This document shows positions 25,077 through 36,500 of a DNA stretch of 64,000 nucleotides, in pieces; within the stretch, counting starts at the first letter, position 1; each line of letters starts with the position of its first letter. Source of the DNA: Lepus europaeus (Eukaryota > Chordata > Mammalia > Lagomorpha > Leporidae); NCBI RefSeq assembly GCF_033115175.1, contig NC_084834.1, forward strand, positions 87,404,462 through 87,468,461, written 5' to 3'. The position numbers and the translations under genes are program-made. The notes under the pieces were generated by a model that was not told the origin of the DNA, ran no database searches, and was given only the letters and a program-made list of their open reading frames with translations.

Positions 25077-26955
25077 TAAAATACAATTTATATATAAGTA
25101 CAGTATTTTACTACTGAGGTAATACATGTATGTGTTGCTTATTAAAAGGCAAAATAAAGTTAAAGACATCTTCTCAGCTACAGAATATTGACAATGAATT
25201 CCAAGAATAGAATTACCAACCCTCATATATCAAAGGCAGCTTTATCTTGCACTCTGTACAATACCAAGCAATATTGCAACCTATGTCATAGCAAACTTAT
25301 CTTTCCTTATGTCTTTTTCTTTTCTATAATTCCATGAGACTTGCATCTTTGTTTTATATTTTTTCTCACCCACAAACTATTATTCCTAATTATCCTTTAA
25401 GATCAAGAGCTTGCCTCATTCCCTGAAGTCTTTTCAAACAAAATTCAGTATGAAATGTTATTGTCATGCTCTGAACTCCTGTAGTCCTCATTAGACATGT
25501 AATCTCTTATTGTCATGGGCTGTTAACTCTGTATTTCAAGCATCAGCATCATATTCCTCCCAATTGGCCAGTAGTTTGTGAAGAATGGGGAGGGGGAACC
25601 TCATAGTCCTACACAATGCCTAGGCAGCACTTCACACATGATAGGCCTGTCACGGAGAACATTATGAGTAATAAAATACAATGCAAAGTTGAATAACTGT
25701 TGTTGTAAAAACAGTTTTCATCCTGTACTTCATGAGTTTGATATAAATTAACATTCAACGGTGTAAGTATCTTTAAGTGCTGATTCTCTGACAGTAACAG
25801 AAATATTCATCAATGAAACTTTACATGAGTGCAGTAATAGAATTCATTCATTAAATTTTTAAATTCAGCATTATTTCTACATATCAATGATTTGGAGCAG
25901 TGAACTTTTCAGAGTGGCGAGCTCCAACTAAGTTCTAATCTAAGACTAATGTAATACTGCAAAAGCTGCAAAATTGGTGTTCTGAACCAATATGAACCTA
26001 ACCCAATCAAAATATCAAATTCTGGACTCTTTCAAACAAATAAGACCACTAAAGAAGGCTACATTCACCCTGGAGGAAAGAAACAAACAGCAGTTCATGT
26101 GCTCTGATCAAACATCAGGGTCCTCAACGAAATCAAACGAAGACAAACCAGTCCCCCAGTAGGTTGACCAGTTCTCCTACCTTCTCTGACCCTGCTGAAG
26201 GTGGTTTACATGAAGGAATGTACATGTTTGGCAAGCACTTAGAAACATCTCAATGTTATATATTAGGAACACTGTCTTACAATAATCACAATAACAACCC
26301 AATCATCAGCTCCATAGTTTGCTTGCTACTTCTTAGAATATAAATTTCCTCAACTATGACAGACAATGCCCCAGGTCGGTTCTGTGGTTCAAGGTATATC
26401 TTTGGAATTTGTACCTGTTACAAAGCAACAGAAAAAGAAACCGAAACAACTTACATTGTAGATTGGATTAAGAGGATTTAAAGCCTTCCCTTAAGAACCA
26501 GCTTTCAAAAAAATCAGTAGTGATAGATATATAACACAACTAGCTGTTTGCTTCTCTGTCCTCCCCAAGGCTTTATGTAAAACATGAGTATGTTATTTTT
26601 AAGTGTGGGGAGCGGGGGTTACTTTTCAGCAGGAAGGTATCCAAGCGAAAGGATTTCAGAAATTAAAGCTGTTAAAACTAAGCAGGGATTTTCTGTCTTA
26701 AGGCTCCCATTGAGGAGAGGTAGGAGAAGTCATAAAAACATTCAAAGGTAAGAGCGCTGTGACTTCAAAAATGGATTTTTCTTTCTACCTGCAAATACAT
26801 GAGGTCCCACGAGACGGGGCCGGGAGGAGGGGGTTGCTTCTCATTCTCAGAGAGTAGAGGAAGAGGGAGACGCTCAGGATACACTCAAGGAAACCCCGAG
26901 AAATTTCACAACTCTTTGCCATAAATAGCCATTCTTCTCACTCTGGATACCTCCC
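25077..26955. other. unique AT-rich DNA up to the CpG island
   Basis: About 1.9 kb with no named repeat and no protein-like frame. GC content rises in the last few hundred bases (GGGGCCGGGAGGAGGGGG near 26815). Confidence 0.55.
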
Positions 26956-27186
26956 TCCTGACATCAGCAAGGCTCAGCCGCCACGCGCAGAGCAGCACCA
27001 TTCACAAATCCCTCCGTCACCCCTGCGCGCACCCCAGCCCCTAGCTGGTATCTGGACCGCAGCCTATGGACGAGGGGGCCGCGAAGCCACCTGCGGTTCC
27101 GCGCGGGGCTGACTTCCTGCTCAGGTGCACCAAGGCAGTGATTAGTCCCGAGCGGGAACACACACGAAGGAACACGAGCGCGCGCG

Positions 27187-27211
27187 CACACACACACACA
27201 CGCACACGCAC
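27187..27211. repeat. (CA)n tract in the CpG island
   Basis: A CACACACACACACA-type run bordered by CGCGCGCG and CACGCACACGCAC. This is the only simple repeat inside the island core. Confidence 0.85.
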
Positions 27212-28040
27212 CCAGGGGCCCTTGAAGCGCCACCACAAAGCAATTTGTTCACTCAAAGTCACTGCTGTTCTAGCCGCCGCTGGGAAGGCTTTCGCCTCCA
27301 ATCCAGGAAGCCGGCGCCAGAGGACAAGCGGGCGGAGGCAAGAGGCGGTCCCGGCCCCGGCACTGCGGCTCCTCCGGGAGCTCCGGCTCCCTGCCACCTC
27401 CTCCCCTTCCCCCGCTCCACGGCCGTCCCCGCCCCGTCCCCCGCAGCCCGGGCGCGGGCGCTGGCCTGCCGCCCCTACCTGCGGGACCTGGGTGGCGAAG
27501 TAAAGCGTGGGGGGAAGGGGCAGCCCGGAGCCTGCGCCAACTCTTGCCTCGCTGGCCGGCCCCGCTCCGCATCGCCCTGGAGCGGGCCGCCGCGGGGAAC
27601 CGAGCGCGCAGGAAATGGCCACGCAGCGCGCTGGGAGTCGCGGGCCGGCGGCGAGCGAGCCCGTCCGCCTCCCTCCCACCCCGCCCGGAAGGCCAGGTCC
27701 CCGCGAGGCGCACGCCGGGCCCACGGCCGGCGCCCCGGGCCTCCGCTGGGGGCTGCTCCCAGGCGACCGGGGCACCGCGCGGTCACCTGCCGGGCGTCCA
27801 TCCCCGGGGTGCAGTCCCGGCGCAGCGGCGACGCGGCGCGCACCCCGCCGGACGCAGGGGCACCAGGGGCGTTACTACCTTGAGGGCTCCACGCCGCTGG
27901 TTAAGGCTGCTCCCGGGCACTGAGGGGTTTGTGTCTTCGGGGCACGGGGGTGTCCTTCCTGGTCCCCTGCTCTGCCCTCCCTCCCCCGTCTCGGCCGTAG
28001 GGCGCCTTCGCTCCACTCCCAGTTGCACGGAGTCGAGCTG

Positions 28041-28054
28041 CGTTATTTAATAAT
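28041..28054. promoter_or_regulatory. AT-rich TATA-like element inside the CpG island
   Basis: CGTTATTTAATAATCC is the only AT-rich block between about 27250 and 28430. It resembles a TATA box on either strand (TTATTAAATAA on minus). It could position a start near 28080 (plus) or near 28012 (minus). This rests on composition only. Confidence 0.35.
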
Positions 28055-29140
28055 CCTCCTGCCTGCGCCAGCAGAGCCGCTCTGCCCGAGCCACCGCTTC
28101 CCAGTCAGTCATGTTGTGGAGAGAGAGGCGGCTCGGCAGCCGGTCGGCGACTGTGTGTGGTGAGGGAGAGAAGAGCAGAGCTAGAGGAGGGCAGGGGAGG
28201 GACGTGGGGAGGCGCTTCCAGGAGTGTGAGCGCGCGGAGTGCGACCGTGTGCGGGGTGCGAGGCCACCTCCCCGGCAGGCCGCGCTCCCGGGCTGTGCGG
28301 AGGGTGCGGGCGAGCGCGGCCTTTAGAGCGGGGAGGGCGCGGGGGTGGGGTGCGGCCGAGGCGGCCTCCGGGGCGGCCCCGGCCCCCTGCGCCGGCCGCG
28401 ACGCGCGCGCTGCCACTGCCGGCCGGCTGCTGAGTTTTCATTTTAGGGAAAGCGGGGCCCGGCAGGCCGTGCTGACTTGGCTGTCTCCCCAGCCCATCCT
28501 TGTGGGCGTCGGGTCCAAGTGTACCGGCCGGTCAAGACGAGAGAGAACAGGGACAGTCCCGAGCGCATGGAAATGCACTGTATCCTTTCTCTCCAAGCCA
28601 CCCGCGTGGGCTTCGCCCTCTCCCACTTGCAAGGGAGGAAATTAGAAGGGTCTTTCTTTCCCTCTTCCTCACCCACCCCAGTCACAGCCTGACAAGTGTC
28701 TTCCTTCCACAGTAACAAGAAAGAAGCCTAGCTTATTTCCAATAGCAGGTCAGGCCTCTCAGGAACCATTTGCCGCAATCAATTTTTTTTTTTTTCTGTA
28801 AGATAATGGAAGCGTTATGACTGTGACTGAGTGGGACTTGTGTTCCTACACAGAAGGTGCACGACAACGCAGGCATTGCAAACAGAACCAGCTACCAATT
28901 TGACATCATTTGATTGATGGCCCCCTGTAGAAAATTTGCCAGTTTCGAGATGGAGAAGACTTCTGATGCATGAAGCTATTGCTTACCTAATTTATTTTCC
29001 CTTGATCCTCTCTCCCCTGGCATTGCCTCATTTCCTTCCAGGTTCGCATTGGGTCTTGAACTCTTTTCCATGCACCCTCCTGTATAGATCTCCACTCCCG
29101 TTTTTATATCTTTAGCGAGCAATACAGCAGATGGAGTGCA

Positions 29141-29168
29141 TCAAACTCTGTGTGTGTGTGTGTGTGTG
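29141..29168. repeat. (GT)n microsatellite
   Basis: A TGTGTGTG run ending in GCGCGC. Confidence 0.85.
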
Positions 29169-29449
29169 CGCGCAGGCCATTTTTTAAACCCATCTTGTAG
29201 TATATTCTAGGTAATAGTACAAATGCATGGATTTCATAATTTTTGAACCAAAATAATTTTCCCTTTAAAAACATTTTTGCACGAGCATTTTGAAGTTCCC
29301 TCATACATTGTCAATGTTAAGCTTGTGCACTTGACACCACCTCTGTAGATGGCTGTTACTAGCCTTCTACCCAGTTTACAAGAGCCTCTCACACTACATT
29401 TTAATGAGAAACAGCTCCAGGTGTCAGGCAATCTTCACTTCTTTCAAAG

Positions 29450-29501
29450 GTGTGTGTGTGTGTCTGTGTCTGTGTGTCTGTGTGTGTCTTTGTGTCTGTG
29501 T
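29450..29501. repeat. imperfect (TG)n/(TGTC)n microsatellite
   Basis: GTGTGTGTGT followed by alternating TCTGTG and TCTTTG units. Confidence 0.85.
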
Positions 29502-31576
29502 TTCTATGATATCTAACTGGACTTTTACAAAATCTAAATGTGATTAAACGGAGGTTAAAACGTGGTGTACTTTTTGAATGAATCATAATGGTTGGTGTAT
29601 ATTTTGGCCTGGTGATAACTCTACTTTCAGGGACAACTGTGGGAAACATTTTTTTCTACCTAAATGGCAAAGATACTTAGGAGGTTAGGTGGCAGCAAGG
29701 TTGACAATTCACATGCCATATAATACATCAGAGTTTCATCATATGTTGACCCATTATATTGTGTCAACAAGATCTACCTTTTCATATTGATGTATCTCTT
29801 CTCTATTGTGGTTTCAGCGTGTGATAAAGCTATATTTGTAAAGAAGACATCCTAAGGAGGGCACGCAAAAAAGTGTCGGTAAGAAACGGCAGCAAAGCTG
29901 GGACCAGAGTACAATTATGTCAATAATGTATAGATCTGGGACCTTATAGCTTCTTTGAGTGTTGAAAAATGGATATATTAACAAAGGATGTTTGGATTTA
30001 ATGTGTGCCCTATGAGACAGCTATTATTATTTTCTCAGTTTTACCATCAAGAATTTGGAGGGTATACCATTAATCTAAGATTAAACTAAGATTGAGCTAT
30101 GCCTATTTGTCTCAATCTGCTGTCCACACTGCCTCCCATTCAGAACTACTGACTCAGTTAAAAGTTTTAATAGTTTCTTTAGAGCTTGTGATAAGTATGA
30201 AGTAAGCTGATTTACAAACCATTGGCTTTTCCCATCCTTCCTCCTTTCTTTTACAATACAGGAAAGGTTTGCAATGTGTTCACTTTTTAGAACCAAATAA
30301 GGATTTAAGAAGTCTTAATATGCTTGAACTCATACATGGAAAAAGTTAAGAAACTTTTCTCCACCGTTTTAATAAGTGCAACCTGCTGTGGTTGCAGAAA
30401 AAGGTTTAGTAGAAAAGAGATTACTGAACATTTGAAACTAGTGAATAAATGTGTGATTTATATGAAAAAAACTATAAATAGACATTTTAAAAATCTTGTC
30501 ACTCTTCAAGGAAGATGTGCAATCATATTGGGTAAGATTCTTCTGTGTTTACTGTCTCAGTTCATTTGTTCTTTAATTCTTTATTTCTGTGATTCTTTAA
30601 TTAGTTCTTTAATTCTTTATTCATTTAATTTCATACTTAAAAAATATATATTAGGCCACATATTTCAAGGGCATTTTTTCTAACCACAACTGATTGTAAT
30701 TTTCACACTCTCAAATTGCATTCATAATTAGTGAGAACCATGACAATCTGTCAATGGCCTTTTTTCATTAAGGTATTAAATAAAGCCAACATTTTTTGTT
30801 TAATTTCTGACAGTATTACTTTCCAGATAAAGACTAGAATTCATATATTCTAGGCCAGAAGGATTTAAGAAAATACAGGACTTAAACACACGCTTCAGAG
30901 AAGTTGATTTATTTTAACTGTGTTGTGTGTTTGTTGAAAAAAATCTGCACTAGAAACTCCATTTATAAACTATAATAAGCAACATTTTAGAAGTAAATAA
31001 AATATTCTCTTTTAAGGTTGTTTAATGTTTCAAGTAGAATTTCCCACTTTGCAACACTTTCAATGATTCAATTTTTGTTGTGATAGGAAAACAGACAGCT
31101 AATGAGTCTTTCCAATTTGTTCATTTTCATCTCTTGTATGCTTGCTGCTGTTTGGTTCCCAAGTGCATTTAACTGGCAAGTTCAATGAAGATTTGGCATT
31201 GCACCATTTGATGAAAGCAGAAAAATTAGGTTGCCAATTACATATGTGCCCCTTATGCGCACTGAATTCCCACTGAAGTGATGAGCCAAATTAAAAATTC
31301 CTCAGTAGTTACACCAAAAAAGTAAAATTAGAGCTCAAGGCAGGTAAGGGAGATAATTTTTCTTTCCAACCACATTACTAATCAAAAGATATTTTAGAAA
31401 GTAAATTGGCTTTTATACATCCACAAAACAATGTTTGTAGATGAAATGTCTTAAAATTTTTTTGATTATCTCCATTTTTCCTTAGCTTTTTTTAAATCAT
31501 TCTTTGATTTACTTCATAATCTGTTATGATTATCCAATCATTATGAAAAACATTAAGTGAAAAACATGTCTAATTT

Positions 31577-31861
31577 TTAATTTTTTTTCTTTTTATTTAT
31601 TTTTAAGACAGAGATCTCCCATCTGCTGATTGACTCTTCAAATGCCTGCATCAGTCAGAGCCGGTTGAGGCCAAAGCTGGGATCTCGTGTGAGTGACCGA
31701 AACCCAAGTAGTTGAGTCATTACTGTCTGCCTCCCGAGGTGCACATTAGCAGGAAGATGGAATCAGTGAAGCTGGGGCCCACACCCAGGCGTTCTGATAT
31801 GGGCATGTGGGATCCAGGCATACCAAGAGGCATCTTAACCACTAAGCCACACACCTGCACC
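31577..31861 (-). mobile_element. old CSINE, reverse orientation
   Basis: T-rich start, TTTTTAAGACAGAGATCTCCC, GAGGTGCACATTAGCAGGAAG, and CATCTTAACCACTAAGCCAC near the head. A diverged C repeat. Confidence 0.85.
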
Positions 31862-31899
31862 CATTTCCCTTTTGGCTTCAGCCTAATTGCTAGAGTTTG

Positions 31900-32225
31900 A
31901 AGATGTCCTCTAAAATTCTTACGTTGGAAATTTTATTGTCATTTTCGTATTTTGATGGTATTAACTGGGAGGGCATTGGGGAGATAGTGTTAAATTAGGT
32001 CATGAGATTTGGCCCCCATGATGAGATCAGTGTCTTTTTAAGAAGAGGAAGAGAGAACTGATTGTGCATTCTCTTGTGCTTGGTTGCCATTTGATGCCCT
32101 CTGCCATGTTGTACTTCTCAGCTTCTAGGACTGTGGAAAATGAATATCTTTTCTTTACCTATTTCTCAGTCTACAGTGTACGGTTTCAGCATCATCAAAC
32201 GGACTCAGACACTAATAGTATAAAG
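31900..32225 (+). mobile_element. MaLR-type LTR fragment (MLT1/MST-like)
   Basis: The order of motifs fits an ancient ERVL-MaLR LTR: GAAGATGTCCTCTAAAATTC, GTTAAATTAGGTCATGAG, AAGAAGAGGAAGAGAGAAC, TGCCCTCTGCCATGTTG, CTTCTAGGACTGTGGAAAATGAA, and an end near GGTTTCAGCATCATC. Confidence 0.65.
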
Positions 32226-32486
32226 GAAATACTGTAGATAGGATGTTCACATTCTGGATTTCTTCCATATTAACAAAGAAGTGAATTATCCTTTTGTGCT
32301 GACTATTGTAACATGAAAGTAGCATATGGGTACCTGATGGCAAGATGAGAAAGTGTGGGATAACAATATATAGATTGACTCAGCTTTAGTTCTGGGTCTG
32401 GAGAGTGCAGAAAAAACAATCTTAATGTAGGAAGCTCTTAATTGGGGAAATCTACCAGGTAGACAGGCACAGTAGGAAAGAACTTA

Positions 32487-32784
32487 GGGGGGCGGCGTTT
32501 TGGCATTGCAGGTAAAGCCTCTGCCTATATGAGTCCCCGTTGGAGTCCCAGCTGCTCCATGATCCAGCTCCCTTCTATTGTGCCTGGGAAAGTAGCGGAA
32601 GATGGCCCAAGTGCTTGAGGCCCTGCACCCACATGGGAGACCCAGAAGGAGCTCCTGTCTCCTGCCTTCGGTCTGGATCAGACCCAGCAGTTGCAGCCAT
32701 TTGGGTAGTGAACCAGTGGATGGACAGTTCTCTCTCCTCTCTCTCTGTTTCTCCCTCTCTCTCTGTAAATAAAATAAATCTTTA
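32487..32784 (+). mobile_element. CSINE
   Basis: Full but slightly shortened C repeat. AGGAAAGAACTTA occurs before (32473-32485) and after (32785-32797), a 13-bp target-site duplication. Confidence 0.93.
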
Positions 32785-33419
32785 AGGAAAGAACTTAAAA
32801 TTCTTTTTCAGAAATCTGATGATGGTGACTGTATTTGGTTTATTGCCTATTCACAACAGAAACTCTGTCAGGTGGCAGGACAGCAGGCTCTATTCATGCA
32901 GAAACCTAAGCAGAAGCTAAACCCAGGTTACTAGGTCAAAACACTCACTGCATGAGCTGTCTTTGATATGGGTACTACACAGACGCCTAGCATTTATACT
33001 GTAGGCCAGACCTGGGAGCAAGACCATTAAGTAAGTGCAAGCAACTCATCTTGTATCTGGGTTACAATGTCCCAAGTTGGCAAAGTGATGTAATTCTAAG
33101 CCCATTCAATGGACTGAGAGGTTGAAAAGTAGAGGAGGGGCCAGGTGTCTCTTACCTGGCAGTTGAGGTAATTCTGAGTCTCCACAGGAGGCTACCTAAT
33201 TTAGCATAAAATTGAAGTGGTGAAAGGAGGTAAGAGCTGGCAACAATAATGTTCTCTGGATTTGTGACTCTTTTTGGGGAAGGAAACCATATTAAAATAA
33301 GGTTTATCGACAAAGCAAATGAATCCTTATAAGCAGATTCACCATTAGACACTTTTCCTTTTGCATAGTTTCCTTATCTTTGTTTCTATTTTCAAAAGTG
33401 ACTAATTCTGTCAGGTTCT

Positions 33420-34139
33420 ATTTGCCTCTCAATCAGAAAACTTAATTGTAGCTTAGACAGCACCTTTCTTAGCTCCTCTCATAATGACTCTGTCCTTTGT
33501 TCTAGACCCTGTCTCGCGTACTTGGGCCTCATTCCTTTGTAATCATAACCTCTACTCTACCACCAATGGCTCTACTCCCAACCTGTGTGTACTGATGGTC
33601 CTCTTCCCCACTTAATGCTGTATAATTGTTCAAACCTGGTAAATGCCACTCTTAGGATCATTGGCTACTATCTTCACTCTGTCTTTTATGACCTTGTCTA
33701 AATATGATCAGAGTCGGCAAACTTGGAAGGCTTCCATAGCCTTGGCAACTCATGACGACAGCCTAGGGTGGTTACTGGCACCATAAACTAGAGTGTCAAT
33801 TTGTTGGGTCAACAACAGGAGCCACTGTGCACTTGCTCCTCATGTGGGATCTCTGTCCTTAATGTGCTGTACATTGTGATTTAATGCTATAACTAGTACT
33901 CAAACAGTATGTTTCACTTTGTGTTTCTATGTGGGTGCAAACTGTTGAAATCTTTATACTAAATTGATCTTCTGTATATAAAGAGAATTGAAAATGAATC
34001 TTGATGTGAATGGAAGGGGAGAGGGAGAGGGAGAGGGGAGGGTTGCGGGTGGGAGGGAAGTTATGGGAGGGGGAAGCCATTGTAATCCATAAGCTGTACA
34101 CTGGAAATTTATATTCATTAAATCAAAGTTTAAAAAAAA
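33420..34139 (+). mobile_element. young L1 3' end, 5'-truncated
   Basis: The part from TGATGGTCCTCTTCCCCAC (33594) to the A tail (34139) is certain. It contains the G-rich block GGAAGGGGAGAGGGAGAGGG and the terminal TTCATTAAATCAAAG. It matches the inverted copy at 49744-50127 with only about four visible differences in about 385 bases. The L1 match probably extends left to about 33420 or further. AGACCATTAAG near 33020 and AGATCATTAAG at 34138 may be a decayed target-site duplication. Confidence 0.85.
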
Positions 34140-35689
34140 GATCATTAAGAAAATAACTTCAGGATTTTTTACATTAATATAAGATGATTTTCATGTTAGA
34201 ATACTTACTTACCCTGATTGCAACTCTTAAACAAACTAACCCAGTTACTTGATTAATTTGTTGATGTCTATGGATTGTATTTTTCAGAATGATTTTTTTT
34301 CAATTGTGCTTTTGAACTGTTGTATTATTGTTTCCACACACCTATCTGGTTGTAGACATTTCATAAAATAGGAGCTGACACATTTTAAAATATGGCATCA
34401 GTTAAATTACTCTAAAAACAGTATATTGGTAAAATATGAAGCTAAAACTGAATTTGGATATAAATCATATAAATAGACTCAATTATAGCAATAGAAGAAA
34501 TCAATCTGTAATGGCAACATATTCTTGTGGTTAGTTATATTGTAAAATAAGAATACTAACAAAATCATCTTAACCATATTAAACCAGTACTATAGCAGGT
34601 TGGAAACTGGTCTTACCATCTGTCAGTTTCTACACTGGCAGTTTCACAAATGAGATCTCTTTTTAACAAAACATCACAGCAGGAGATACAGACATGTGAA
34701 TTGTAATTAAAATGTGAAAAATGCACTCCCTAGTTTTTGTCATTTATATAAAGCTATCTTATATTGTTAAAACTACACTTATGAAATTATGTAAAATAGA
34801 AGACATTTTTATTTTACCAACTCCATACATCATTTGACCACAATTTTAATGTTAGTAACAAGTGCATATGCTTTTATGAATTGAAGTGTGTTTTCCTTAT
34901 GTCTGGTTCAGTCAGTAATGAGATTCAATTATTTTTTAATCACCCTAGTATAGAAGATTAAGAGGAATATTTTGTGTATTTTTATGTAGTCTAACTCTTC
35001 CGAAGGCTAACATTATTGCTTTATAGCTACTTACGACTATATTCTATAAATAAAACAATATTGAATTTTATTTTCTTTCTAGGGAAGAACATCTAAATCA
35101 GACTTAAGTCTGTAATAGAAAAGCTGCCTGTATTTTGTATTTGGATGAATAACAGCACTCTATTATCGTTTATATATCAAGTAAACCAAAATATGTAGTA
35201 GGTGAAATGTAGCTATTGTTAATGCTATATACTTTAAATAGGTGTTCAAGAAAGCTATAGTGTATTTCAAGTTAATAACTTATTAACTAATGTTAAAATA
35301 TTACATTTACATTCAAATAAATCTTAATTTTCATTCTCAGTCTCCATTTTTAACATCCTGAATGTTTTCTAGAAATTTTAGTTAATGTTAAAGTTAGCAG
35401 GTGTTCTTGACATTTGTTATTGTGGGATTTATTATGTATGTGTGCATTATATATTCAAACACATTCATATCCCTAACCTACCATTGAGGCATAACAATGC
35501 TTTTTATTTCACTGTTTGCATTTCCAACTTTACTTCAAATGTTAGCATTTTAAAAAATATAAAGTGGATATTAAGATAGGAGTGACTCGTTACATTATAT
35601 AACTGTATAGCTGTCACAAATGTCCTAGCCTATGCACCTTATGCAATGTTAATGTTGAACCTCTTTTGATTGAATGATAAAGGTTATGT
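34140..35689. other. AT-rich DNA, nothing recognised
   Basis: About 1.5 kb of AT-rich sequence. A consensus-like acceptor (TTTTCTTTCTAG|GG) lies near 35082 but no matching donor or open exon follows. Confidence 0.5.
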
Positions 35690-36010
35690 TCCTTCCTTCT
35701 AAACCTAAGCAGACTTTTCTGTTGGCTTCAACCGATAGAATATGATGAAAATGATGTTGTGGAATTTCCTAGAATAGATCATAAATTTGCTCGTCTTTCC
35801 TCTTGTTCTCTTAGGATGCTTGCTCTTTGAATCCAGCAGCCTGCTGAAGTGGAGACAATCAGCATGTGGAAAGGCTCACATAAAGAGGAACTGATGCTGC
35901 TAGTACTCAGAACCATCCAAGCCACATCTGTAACCAGCACTAATTTGCCAACCATGTAGGTAGGTCATCTAGGAAGAAAATTCTCCAGCTCTAAATCTAT
36001 ATACTCTAGA
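35690..36010 (+). mobile_element. MLT1-like LTR fragment
   Basis: The run CTTGTTCTCTTAGGATGCTTGCTC, GAATCCAGCAGCCTGCTGAAG, TGTGGAAAGGCTCACATA, CCAGCACTAATTTGCCAACCATG follows the layout of MLT1-type MaLR LTRs. The family is assigned by recall. Confidence 0.6.
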
Positions 36011-36029
36011 CATCCATGTAGTGCAACAA

Positions 36030-36500
36030 AAAGATGTATTCATTTTCTGCTGCTGCAAAATACATTATCACAAACATAGTGGCTTAAAATAAATGTCAGC
36101 TTATTAGTTCATAGTTCTATAGGTTAGAAATCTGGCAAGGCATGTCTAGTCCTCTTCTTTCAACCCTGAAATAATCTGTAGGCTGTGGGGCCACAAATCC
36201 CCTTCCATGCTCATTTCATTGACAAAATTTAGTCCCTTGGCAGTTGTAGGACTGAGTTCTCTGTTTCCTGATGGCTCCCTCTATCTTCAACCAGAAATAG
36301 CAACTAGCAGCTTCAAATCCTCATGCCTGAAATATTTAACTTCCTGCTTGTCCACCAACCACAGAAAACACTCTGCCTTTAAAGGAGTCATATGATTATG
36401 TTAGGCCCACTCAAATATCTCCCTATCTTAGTGTCAGCTGTGCCATGTAACATAACTTAATTATGCAAGTAAAAGTCATTATAAAAACAGGTGTTCTAAC
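36030..36500. mobile_element. LTR-like ancient repeat (MaLR/ERVL class probable)
   Basis: TGTATTCATTTTCTGCTGCTGC, ATCACAAACATAGTGGCTTAAAA, TCATAGTTCTATAGGTTAG, then TATGATTATGTTAGGCCCAC, ATCTCCCTATCTTAGTGTCAG and TGCCATGTAACATAAC form the familiar order of a widespread mammalian repeat. The subfamily and orientation are uncertain. Confidence 0.55.

Larger units (their letters stand above)
26956..28450. promoter_or_regulatory. CpG island, probable gene promoter
   Basis: The only long GC- and CpG-dense block in the window, densest at about 27290-27960 and 28080-28440. CpG islands of this size normally mark promoters in mammals. No SINE or LINE interrupts it. Reading the minus strand, good splice-donor matches end possible first exons at 27879 (CAAG|GTAGTA), 27787 (GGCAG|GTGACC) and 27479 (CGCAG|GTAGGGG). 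On the plus strand the best donor I saw is GTGTG|GTGAGG near 28158. Long open frames (up to 244 codons) occur in several frames on both strands, as expected from high GC, and none resembles a known protein. The gene and its direction are not identifiable; minus is slightly favoured by the donors, plus by the microexon near 49 kb. Confidence 0.85.
28451..31576. other. repeat-poor unique DNA right of the CpG island
   Basis: No SINE or L1 is visible for about 3 kb. Contents seen: a T tract near 28782, GT microsatellites at about 29141-29168 and 29450-29501, and a weak MIR-like patch near 29990-30080. A 119-codon frame at 30324-30683 becomes hydrophobic low-complexity sequence and is not convincing. 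Confidence 0.55.

Noticed and set aside
27041..28050. Long open frames (up to 244 codons) on both strands of the CpG island as coding genes
   Set aside because: They overlap in several frames on both strands and are rich in Ala, Gly, Pro and Arg. High GC lowers stop-codon frequency and fully explains them; no known protein was recognised.
30324..30683. 119-codon frame as a gene
   Set aside because: It consists of lysine-rich and then hydrophobic low-complexity sequence in AT-rich DNA, with no splice sites, Kozak context or recognisable domain.
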